A stretch of DNA of 64,000 nt from Flavobacteriales bacterium (GTDB taxonomy: Bacteria > Bacteroidota > Bacteroidia > Flavobacteriales_F > PHOS-HE28). This document shows, piece after piece, positions 43,101 through 50,700 of this stretch (positions within the stretch are counted from its first letter, which is position 1; every line of letters starts with the position of its first letter). The translations under genes and the position numbers were made by a program. The notes under the pieces were generated by a model that saw only the letters and a list, made by a program, of their open reading frames with translations, was not told where the DNA came from and searched no databases. Location of the stretch: positions 620,001 to 684,000 of the forward strand of contig JADJAA010000001.1 of NCBI GenBank assembly GCA_016704485.1, read 5' to 3'.

Positions 43101-43700
43101 CATTGGAGCATTGATCATACCTACCAGAATGACCGAAGCCGCTCATTGCTACTGAACGGTTTCGAATCACGCTCCAGGGAATTCAACACCATTCGGATCC
43201 GCTGGAACACCACGCGGCAATGGACCAGTGACCTCGAGGGCGAGTTGGGCCGGGTCGCGAACTCATCGGACCTGCTCACCGGGCGGAATTTCTCCATTGA
43301 CCAACTAGGATTGAAGCCTCGTATTACTTGGCAGCCGGGCACGACGTTCCGCACAATTCTTTCATATAAATACACGGAAAAGAACAACCAACAGGAATTG
43401 GGAGCAGAGAGTGCAACATTGAATGACCTTGGCCTGGAAATGCGCTACAACACAGCGGGAAAAGGAAGCATTCAGGCCAATGCCAATTTGGTGGATATTA
43501 CGTACAACGGTGAGACCAATACCTCGTTGGCCAATGAGATGTTGAGCGGGTTGAAACCTGGCACCAACGTTACGTGGAGCCTTAGCATTCAACGGAATTT
43601 GAGCAATAACCTACAAGTGGATATTACCTACAACGGTCGCCGATCGGAAGGGGTGCCCATCATACACGTTGGGGGCGCTCAGGTAAGAGCGTTCTTCTGA
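40158..43700 (+). CDS. Large predicted outer-membrane protein, 1180 aa
   Basis: The ATG at 40158 puts a signal peptide at residues 20-45 (ICLLAVGLLVLNSAGTLFAQ); longer starts upstream are less likely. The first third contains regular beta-rich domains (LDTLSVVPGSLHVYANG, then YELDPYKAQLVW, then the FNGEPLVRGQENDYVIDYNT segment typical of surface beta domains). The rest is a long series of amphipathic strands with aromatic girdles, consistent with a large beta barrel. An EF-hand-like calcium loop, DYNEDGVKDLNE, lies near residue 865. I recognise it as a Bacteroidota outer-membrane protein of unknown function, not SprA. The C-terminus (IIHVGGAQVRAFF) ends in an aromatic, as barrels do. Confidence 0.8.
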   Translation: MSIVQYSRLIARNPPNARYRGRRFICLLAVGLLVLNSAGTLFAQSTSTLRQHWSIITNDTLRLDTLSVVPGSLHVYANGLPLGPMYYELDPYKAQLVWKIKPEADSIFVRYRAMPLLFGEVHQHKDPDRLTTESGDNVDPFKYVPPKQQGDLMGLQSLERSGSISRGVLFGNNQDLSVNSTLNLELSGRVTDRINVLASITDNNIPIQAGGNTLELQDFDQVFIKLFEETGPDAGWSLIAGDFVLQRPKSHFLTYLKKTKGLSYDQKFRIGEKVKSSAGASVAISKGKFARNIIQGIEGVQGPYRLRGNDGETFIVVLSGTERIYFNGEPLVRGQENDYVIDYNTAEVTFTARRLITKDRRLTIEFQYSDKNYARSLVRVESVTEFEKGTLRANLYTEQDHRNQSLQQSLSDEEKEALSLAGDDPLAATVTGVDSSGFATDQILYQRKDSLGYDPVYVYSTDPDSAFYRITFTQVNSGNGDYVQQEFTPNGRVFRWVPPDTVSGNIIRRGDHAPVRVLIAPRSQQLYTLGYDHRFSKLTKGSVELAYSSLDKNTFSDMDKADNGGYGFMANGEHAIRLGKKDSTLQLVVGMDVETISKNFRYIERYRAVEFERNWNASGLLLDNDQVIAGSTLGLRGRKFGQFGYGLNTLQVTERYKGWKQDLNSNVHLGRTDIIGGASWLQTTQPRETDFLRHKALIRHRFNKLTIGYNDEHERNLFNTQGVDSLIAGSYRFYEWEAFVQSPDSARNKWRFAGGQRTDQALQLGSLVRSSLATSYSASLDLARDPRNRLGTSFTYRKLEISDSTLTAQKPENTYLARIDYDATLFKGFAVLDMFYELGSGLEQRREYIYLEVPAGQGLYIWNDYNEDGVKDLNEFELASFGYEADHLRVFVPSNTYIRTFSNQFSTSLDLRPAARWADAKGAKKFIAKFSDLASLRVDRKTGIDDILTALNPIGTAAADTSLRSYIASNRNTFYYDRTSRHWSIDHTYQNDRSRSLLLNGFESRSREFNTIRIRWNTTRQWTSDLEGELGRVANSSDLLTGRNFSIDQLGLKPRITWQPGTTFRTILSYKYTEKNNQQELGAESATLNDLGLEMRYNTAGKGSIQANANLVDITYNGETNTSLANEMLSGLKPGTNVTWSLSIQRNLSNNLQVDITYNGRRSEGVPIIHVGGAQVRAFF

Positions 43701-43731
43701 ACGTCCTGATCAGTAAAATGGACTGAAGAGC

Positions 43732-44646
43732 CTACTTCAAATTGAAGGTGGCCTTGCTCACTTGGGCTCCGTTCTCGTAGATCTCAACAACGTATTGTCC
43801 CGTGCGCATCTCTTCGGAACCGGTCCAGAACACGCATACATCCACCGGTTTGTTCTGGTAATTCACTTCGCGTCGCGCACTGAATTCGCCCTCCACTCCG
43901 TTGAATTGGAACCTGTTGTTGCCTTCGCTTGCCGGCAGCACCTTCCCGTCCGGACTGATCACACGCATGTAGATCTCCTTATCACCAGGCCTGGTAATAC
44001 TGTTCTCTCCCAAAGTAAAACAGCATTTTACCATTTCGGCCTTGCTTGCGCGTTCAGTATCCACTTGTTTACCATTGTTACGCATGAATAATGCACCTGC
44101 AGTGATCGATGTGGTGTGAAGAACACTGCCTTTGGCAACAACACCGGCCAGCTCATCCTTCTCCTGAGCCAACGCATCCCTTTGGCCTTGGGTTTCTCCG
44201 AGTTCCTGCTTCACATTGATGTTCTCTGCGGTAAGCAATTGATTGGCCTGATTAAGCGAATCGATCGTGGCCACATATCCTTTCATTATACGACGCAAGG
44301 TCTCTGCTTCCTTCTTTGCTTTCGACAAACTGTAATTACCATTCTTCACCTGGGTCAACAACTGTTCGATCTGCGCTTTTTGCGCTTCCATCTCCGTTGT
44401 TAGCTGGTTGTTGTCCGTCTTAAGTGTATCGTAAGACGCCAACATGTTCTCCAAAAGCATGCTCACATTCTCCTTTTCACTAGTTATAGCCGCCACTTGC
44501 TGCTCCCCTTGCTCAACGTCCTTGTTGCGTTGCATCAACATCCAGAGCATGACCACATTGCTCACTAGTAGCAATACCACCAACAATAACAGCCCGGTAT
44601 TCGAGCGGTTCTTCTTTGGTTCCTTCAAATTTGATTGTTGTTCCAT
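43732..44646 (-). CDS. Membrane-anchored coiled-coil protein, 304 aa
   Basis: A short basic cytosolic tail (PKKNRSN) precedes one strong transmembrane helix (GLLLLVVLLLVSNVVMLWML, residues 18-37). A coiled coil then runs from about residue 40 to 175 (repeating Leu/Glu/Gln/Lys heptads). The C-terminal 120 residues form a globular beta-rich domain (GSVLHTTSITAGALFMR, then GEFSARREVNYQNKPVDVCV). Similar proteins occur in Bacteroidota; the function is unknown to me. The topology suggests the globular domain lies in the periplasm. A CAAACTTA box (TAnnTTTG on the minus strand) lies at 44703-44710, overlapping the comF start. Confidence 0.75.
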   Translation of the reverse strand: MEQQSNLKEPKKNRSNTGLLLLVVLLLVSNVVMLWMLMQRNKDVEQGEQQVAAITSEKENVSMLLENMLASYDTLKTDNNQLTTEMEAQKAQIEQLLTQVKNGNYSLSKAKKEAETLRRIMKGYVATIDSLNQANQLLTAENINVKQELGETQGQRDALAQEKDELAGVVAKGSVLHTTSITAGALFMRNNGKQVDTERASKAEMVKCCFTLGENSITRPGDKEIYMRVISPDGKVLPASEGNNRFQFNGVEGEFSARREVNYQNKPVDVCVFWTGSEEMRTGQYVVEIYENGAQVSKATFNLK

Positions 44647-44709
44647 GTATCGATGTTGGGAAATAGAGTGCTAAATTACCATCCTGTATGTACGTTCATA
44701 CCCAAACTT

Positions 44710-45441
44710 ATGCGCATTATCAACAAACGTGTATTGAATGAAGTTGTTGCCAACGCCACAATATGGGGTGCTGACCTGGCCGCATTGTTCCTACCAAGAC
44801 ATTGCGCGGGGTGCGATACCGGCCTTAATCGCAATGAAGAATGCCTTTGTCTTGCATGCCTGGAAGACCTCCCAAGAACGCGCTACCATGAAGATCCCTC
44901 AAATCCGGTTGAACAACTTTTTTGGGGAAAGGTCCCGATCCATGCGGCTTCTGCATTTCTCCATTTCGCTCGAAGCGGTGTTACCCAACGGATGCTGCAT
45001 CGATTGAAATACAAGAAGGACCACGATGTTGGGTCCATGCTGGGAGGTCTTATGGCGACAGAGCTGCGTGATAGCCCTCGTTTCGGGTCCGTGGATGCAT
45101 TCATACCTGTTCCGCTTCACCCTAAAAAAGAGCGTATAAGGGGATTCAACCAGAGCAAACTTTTGGTGGAAGGCATGAATAAAGTATGGCCTAAACCCAT
45201 GCTCAATGACCAGCTATTACGGGTTGTTCAGACAACTACACAGACACGCCGCGGTCGCTTGGACCGATGGACAAACGTGAAGGAGGCATTCCATATTCCG
45301 GATCCGGTTGCATTGCAAGGTTTACATGTGCTTCTGGTGGACGACGTTGTTACCACGGGAGCAACGATCGAAGGATGTGTGAAAGCGTTGGCAGTCGTTC
45401 CTCGGATCAAGGTCAGCTTGTTCACCGCAGCGTGTGCGTGA
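44710..45441 (+). CDS. comF: ComF family phosphoribosyltransferase-like protein
   Basis: This 243-residue protein starts at ATG 44710. An N-terminal zinc finger uses Cys32, Cys35, Cys47 and Cys50 (RHCAGC to CLAC). The C-terminal half is a phosphoribosyltransferase fold with the PRPP loop VLLVDDVVTTGAT (about residues 217-229) and the family's FIPVPLHPKKERIRGFNQS block near residue 138. ComF proteins are linked to DNA uptake in competent bacteria, but many bacteria keep them without known competence. It leads a plus-strand run toward msrC and the downstream lipoprotein. Confidence 0.92.
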   Translation: MRIINKRVLNEVVANATIWGADLAALFLPRHCAGCDTGLNRNEECLCLACLEDLPRTRYHEDPSNPVEQLFWGKVPIHAASAFLHFARSGVTQRMLHRLKYKKDHDVGSMLGGLMATELRDSPRFGSVDAFIPVPLHPKKERIRGFNQSKLLVEGMNKVWPKPMLNDQLLRVVQTTTQTRRGRLDRWTNVKEAFHIPDPVALQGLHVLLVDDVVTTGATIEGCVKALAVVPRIKVSLFTAACA

Positions 45442-45478
45442 CCCCCTTCAACGATCATGCGCTTTTATGTAGTGATGT

Positions 45479-45486
45479 TACTTTTG
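45479..45486 (+). promoter_or_regulatory. Promoter -7 box of the methionine sulfoxide reductase gene
   Basis: TACTTTTG matches TAnnTTTG exactly, 38 bp before the ATG at 45525. No TTG is found 20 bp upstream. Confidence 0.45.
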
Positions 45487-45524
45487 CCCTTCTTGCACCG
45501 CTGCACTTTTCCATCATATTTCCA

Positions 45525-46016
45525 ATGGAGACCATAACCGTAACGAAGACGCCAGACCGTGCATTGATCTATGATGAGCTCATTCCGCAAATTCGTGCGT
45601 TGATCAACGGTGAGCGTGATAGCATTGCTGCCATGGCGAATGTGGCCGCCGCGATCCATCAGACTTTCGGGTGGTTCTGGGTCGGTTTTTACCGTGTGCA
45701 AGGTCCTGAACTTGTGCTGGGACCTTTCCAAGGTCCTGTAGCGTGCATGCGCATCGGTCTTGGGAAGGGTGTTTGCGGAACAGCCTGGAAAGAAAAACGA
45801 ACGATAGTGGTACCCGATGTTGACCTCTTCCCGGGCCATATCGCTTGCAACGCACTGAGCCGATCTGAGATCGTTGTGCCCATGTTGAACAATGAAGGTG
45901 TTGTGGAAGCAGTGTTGGATATCGATAGCGTAGACCCGAACACATTCACCGAAGCGGACCGCATTGGACTTGAACAAATATGCCAAGTGCTACAGCAAGC
46001 TATCCATGCAGCATAA
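45525..46016 (+). CDS. msrC: Free methionine-R-sulfoxide reductase (GAF domain)
   Basis: This enzyme reduces free methionine-(R)-sulfoxide using thioredoxin. The whole protein is one GAF domain of 163 residues. The three catalytic/resolving cysteines are present as Cys74 (FQGPVACMRI), Cys84 (GKGVCGTAW) and Cys108 (GHIACNALSRSEIV), with the same 10- and 24-residue spacing as in the E. coli enzyme. The ATG at 45525 begins METITVTKTPDRALIY; longer in-frame starts overlap comF and are not conserved. Its stop codon overlaps the next gene by 11 bp. Confidence 0.93.
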   Translation: METITVTKTPDRALIYDELIPQIRALINGERDSIAAMANVAAAIHQTFGWFWVGFYRVQGPELVLGPFQGPVACMRIGLGKGVCGTAWKEKRTIVVPDVDLFPGHIACNALSRSEIVVPMLNNEGVVEAVLDIDSVDPNTFTEADRIGLEQICQVLQQAIHAA

Positions 46017-47613
46017 GTGGCTCTGTGTGTTCCTATTGCCATTCCTCTTGGTCGCATGTGCGCAAGTAGGTATCATTACCGGCGGAGATAAGGATGAAGA
46101 CCCTCCGGAATTGATGGTGGCAACGCCTGCAACTGGTACAACCAACTTCATTGGCAATACGATCGTTCTTGAGTTCAACGAACGCATACAATTGGATCGC
46201 GTGCGTGAGCGGCTGTTGATCTCCCCACCTTTGGACATTGCTCCTGACGTGAAGATATCCGGTGCGAAACGGATCACGATCCAATTGAATGCTCCATTGA
46301 AACTGAACACCACTTATTCGTTTCTGATCGGCGATGCCGTAAAGGACCTCACAGAGGGCAACACAGCGAAAGGACTGGCCTATGTGATCTCGACCGGTGA
46401 ACATTTGGACAGTCTGGAACTGACAGGGCGCGTTACGAATGCCTACTCCGGAAAACCTGAAACGAATGTGTTTGTGATGGTATATGATAAAGCTGATACC
46501 GCCGCCATCCGAACCAGTAGACCTGCCTACGCCACCCGAACGCTGGAGGATGGGTCATACCACCTGAACTACTTAAGGACCGGTGAGTACCTGCTCTACG
46601 CATTGCATGATCAGAATGCGAATTACCGCTTCGACCTCCCAAATGAAGAAATTGCATTCTTGGACGGATCTGTAATACCCACATACAGGAGTACGATCGA
46701 CACCATTATACCAAGCCATGATCTGCATCTATTCCGAGAGAACAGTTCCATTCAACAAGTGCGCGAGTCAACGGTAATACCAGATGGAGCTTTACGTATT
46801 GTCTTTGCAAGGCCTGCCGAACAAGCATCGCTGCGCGATCTGACCCGGACCGGTAGTAATCTTCAATGGTCCAGCGAATGGAACGGAACGCGTGATACCG
46901 TTCTCTTCTGGCCCAGTGATACCACCGGCCTTGGCCTAGGTAATTATGAATTAAGAACTGATGTGATCCTGGACACGCTATCCTACCGCACTACGAAAAA
47001 ACTACCCTTCTTCACGGATCTGCGGTCCGTTTCCAGTGAGACTGCTGATAGTGCAGTGATCACGATCAGTGCAGCACGACCATTAACCAAGATCGATCAG
47101 GAACGGATAAGTGTGATACAGGATAGTATTCCGATCGGGTTCGTATTGACAAAGAACAGTACCGAACAACGTAAGTTCATGATCAAAGTACGATCGGAAA
47201 AAGGAGCCATGGCAAATGTTACCCTGTTGCCAAAAGCCGTAACGGACATCTATGGCGGACATAACGACACCTTAGTTGCCGGACTTGGTCGTGCAGCGGG
47301 AAAAAGCACCGGATCGATCGAATTAAAGGTGTCACTTGGATCTCCATTGCCGTACATGATGATCGTTCAATTATTCTCAGGTCAGGATAAGCTTGTTCGT
47401 GAAACGACCAGTGACCTTTCTCAGCCTATAAAGTGGGAACGACTAGCTCCCGGAGCTCACTCTCTGCGATTGATCGAGGACAGGAACGCCAATGGACGAT
47501 GGGACACTGGCGATCTTGACCAACTGAAGCAACCGGAACAAATTCTGTATTACCCGGACCCGATCAATGTGCGAGCAGCTTGGGACATTGGGTTGGATTG
47601 GTCGACCCCATGA
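46006..47613 (+). CDS. Ig-like domain lipoprotein (SbsA-like Ig fold), 535 aa
   Basis: The ATG at 46006 lies inside the msrC stop region (11-bp overlap) and begins a lipoprotein signal (LCVFLLPFLLVAC, Cys at residue 18). The mature N-terminus, GGDKDEDPPELMVATPATGT followed by IVLEFNERIQL, is the start of a bacterial Ig-like domain (Big_5/SbsA type). A carboxypeptidase-regulatory-like beta segment (LELTGRVTNAYSGKPETNVFV) follows near residue 140. Two loops, DQNANYRFDLPNEE and DRNANGRWDTGDLD, look like calcium-binding motifs. Such lipoproteins are common in Bacteroidota with unknown roles, presumably at the outer membrane. Confidence 0.85.
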   Translation: MQHKWLCVFLLPFLLVACAQVGIITGGDKDEDPPELMVATPATGTTNFIGNTIVLEFNERIQLDRVRERLLISPPLDIAPDVKISGAKRITIQLNAPLKLNTTYSFLIGDAVKDLTEGNTAKGLAYVISTGEHLDSLELTGRVTNAYSGKPETNVFVMVYDKADTAAIRTSRPAYATRTLEDGSYHLNYLRTGEYLLYALHDQNANYRFDLPNEEIAFLDGSVIPTYRSTIDTIIPSHDLHLFRENSSIQQVRESTVIPDGALRIVFARPAEQASLRDLTRTGSNLQWSSEWNGTRDTVLFWPSDTTGLGLGNYELRTDVILDTLSYRTTKKLPFFTDLRSVSSETADSAVITISAARPLTKIDQERISVIQDSIPIGFVLTKNSTEQRKFMIKVRSEKGAMANVTLLPKAVTDIYGGHNDTLVAGLGRAAGKSTGSIELKVSLGSPLPYMMIVQLFSGQDKLVRETTSDLSQPIKWERLAPGAHSLRLIEDRNANGRWDTGDLDQLKQPEQILYYPDPINVRAAWDIGLDWSTP

Positions 47614-47675
47614 ATTCATCGAACATTTCGAGCTGTACAGCGACCGGAACTTTTGGTTCATAGATTCCGTACAAC

Positions 47676-47707
47676 GGCCATTACCGCTCAATACGGCGGT
47701 AATGGCC
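47676..47707 (+). other. Perfect 12-bp inverted repeat abutting the start codon of the 1949-aa gene
   Basis: GGCCATTACCGC and its exact complement flank an 8-nt loop and end 4 bp before the ATG at 47712. There is no following T-run, so a simple terminator for the upstream lipoprotein gene is unlikely. It could be a protein-binding operator or an RNA hairpin that covers the ribosome landing site. Confidence 0.65.
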
Positions 47708-47711
47708 AACG

Positions 47712-50700
47712 ATGTTCAAGACCATTATATTTTTGCATGCGATCAGCCGCAAATGCACGCTGGTCGCAACTTTGCTGTTCGTCCTAGGCGGTACCGCATT
47801 CGGACAATCAACGAATTTGCCAACGCGCGGAAAGACCTTCTGGGCCGGCTTTATGCGCAATGCTAACTCAGGCGCAGCCAATCTTCGCGTGCATATTCTT
47901 AGCACAACGGCAACATCCGGAACAGTATCCATGCCATTAACGGGGTGGAGCGCACCCTTCACAGTAGCTGCCAACGGAGCTGCTATCGTAAACGTTTCCT
48001 TGACCGCGGAGAATATCGGATCAGGGTCGATCGTACCGAAAGGAGTCTTGATCACCAGCGCAGATAGCGTCAACGTTTTTATTAGTAGTTATCAGAATCA
48101 AACGCATGACCTGACGCAGGTCCTCCCCGAGACCTCCTTAGGTAGCGCGTACCGGGTTGATGCCTACAAAGGCTTTCCGAACCTGGGCAACCTCTATAAA
48201 AGCGAATTATTGATCGTAGGAACTGAGGATGGTACACAAGTCGATATCGTTCCTGCTGTTAACCTATTGGCTGGAGGCGCTGTTGGTGTTCCCTTCAGCA
48301 TCACGCTGAATGCTGGCCAAACCTATCAATTGCAGGCCGCAACCGATGGTCTTGATCTAACAGGTACAACTATTAGAGCTGCTGTGAATAGCACGTGTAA
48401 ACCGTTCGCGGTCTTCGGTGGTTCACAATGTGCTTTGGTACCGGCAACATGTCAAGCTTGCGATATGGTCTTTGAACAGATGAGACCTATTGCCACGTGG
48501 GGTACGCGCTATTTCACAGTACCGGTGAATGGTGTGTCACAATTCACGTACAGGATCATGGCCGATCAGAATGCAACTTCAGTTACCGTTGCAGGTGGCG
48601 CACCGATCATCCTGAATGCCGGGCAAGTGCATGAGGTGAACGGCACTGCGGTTCCAGTCTGTATTCAAGCGAATAAGCCCATAAGCGTTGCGCAATTATT
48701 ACAGGGCAACCAATGTGCAGGAACCGGAGACCCTTCGTTGATCCTTATGGAACCAGCCGATAGGCTATCCAAAAGTGCATCATTCCAAACACTTACATCC
48801 GGCACATTGAATCAACACAGCATTAGTGTTGTGATGCCCGCTTCCGGTCTTGGTCAATTGACCATGAACGGAACAACGGTCAGCTCAGCGTTGTTCACTC
48901 CGTATCCCAATTGTACCGATCGGGTCTACGCCAAGATCCCTGTATCAGCAGGTGTTCATCGCTTGGCTTCAACCATCGGGTTCCAATTATACATGTTCGG
49001 CCTCGGAAATGGTGAAAGTTATGGTGGGTCCGTTAGGAATATCGCAGCGGTACCGCTTCAAACAGATTCACTGATCTGCGGAACCGGCCCCGTAACGCTC
49101 AATTCTCCGGAAGCTCTGACCAATGCTCAATGGACCACTGCCTCAGCGCCATCCACAGTATTGGCCAACGGAAACGCTTATTCGCTCACACCAACGGCCT
49201 CTGACTCATACACGGTTACCGGCGGGTCCCCGATCACGGGTTGCCCACGAAGTTTCACCTACCACATTGGCGTACCCGTTACCGTGCTCCCAAATGCTAC
49301 AGCAAATGGTGCAAATTCAACCTCGATCTGCCAATTTGCACCTGTTCAATTAGGCGTATCTCCTGCTCCCGATCCAGCTTGGTTCGATATTACCTGGTCG
49401 CCAGCCTCTTCACTTAGCGACCCCACCATTGGTGCACCGATCGCGACGCCATATAGCACCACTTGGTATACGGTTGATATTGTCAGCCCCGTAGGTTGTG
49501 GGTCAGCCAGGGACAGTGTACTCGTAACTGTTCAACCTGCTCAATTACGTGACCTTGACACATTCGTGAACGATCCATCGATCTGTGTCGGCGAAACCGT
49601 TCAGCTTTCCAGTAGTGCTTTGAGAACCATCGCAACTGATCGCTTCAACACGACACCGGCTCCCTTATGGAACGCTATACAAGGTGGATCCATAGCAATG
49701 GAATGTGGAGGTCTTACCGGTACGGCACTTTACTTTAACGGAGCAGGGCAGCGCTATGCAAAAACAAACGGGTTCAATACTTCCAGTGGCGGTCGCGTAG
49801 AATTCCATTTGAAAATAGGAAGCGGTATGGCCCCTTGCGAAGATGCTGATCCCGGAGAGGATGTCATTTTCCAATATTCCACCAATAACGGATTAAGCTG
49901 GAACACACCTCCGAACGGCACAATGCACCAGGACCTCTATCCTACGTTCCTACCGGTTTCCATTGATCTGCCATTGAACGCTCAAGGCCCGAACGTTATG
50001 TTCAAGATCAGCCAGCCAGTGCACAGTGGTGCGGGACAGGACAACTGGTCCATTGATGATCTCATCATATCCCGTGTGGACAACTCTTGGCTCAATTATG
50101 CTTGGACCCCGGCCAATTCCTCGCCAACCTCATCCAGTACCTCCGCAAGTCCATCAACATCAGGTTGGTATTATCTACAGGTCACGGACCCGACCGGAGG
50201 ATGTGTTTATCGCGATTCCATTCATGTGAATGTTTCACCTGCAATGAGCATGACGGTAACACCGAATTCGACCTTATGCACACCAGCACCCGTTCAGTTG
50301 AACGCAAATGCTGGAGCAGGTGCCCAATATTCATGGAGTACCACGAACGGAACGCTGAGCGCAACCAATGTTGCCAATCCGAGTGCAAATGCTAATGCGA
50401 CCGCAACGTACAACGTACAGGCAACTAACGCGATCGGATGTACTGTCAACGGTGCAGTTACCATAACCGTTGCACCGGCATTGAACCTTGTACTTTCCAC
50501 AGCAAATGATCCACTTTGCCAAGGACAGAGCACGCAGCTCACCGCAGTTGGCTCCGGTGCACCAGGCCTTACTTATAATTGGACAGGGGCAGGACTCAAC
50601 AACCCGAATATTGCAAACCCGATCGCATCGCCTACTCAGACAACCACCTATACCTGCACCATAACACACACGGCAACTGGTTGCACGCGTAGCAGTGCGA

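Noticed and set aside
47443..48073. Minus-strand frames around the start of the 1949-aa gene
   Set aside because: They overlap the signal peptide and IgGFc-binding-like region of a clear plus-strand gene.
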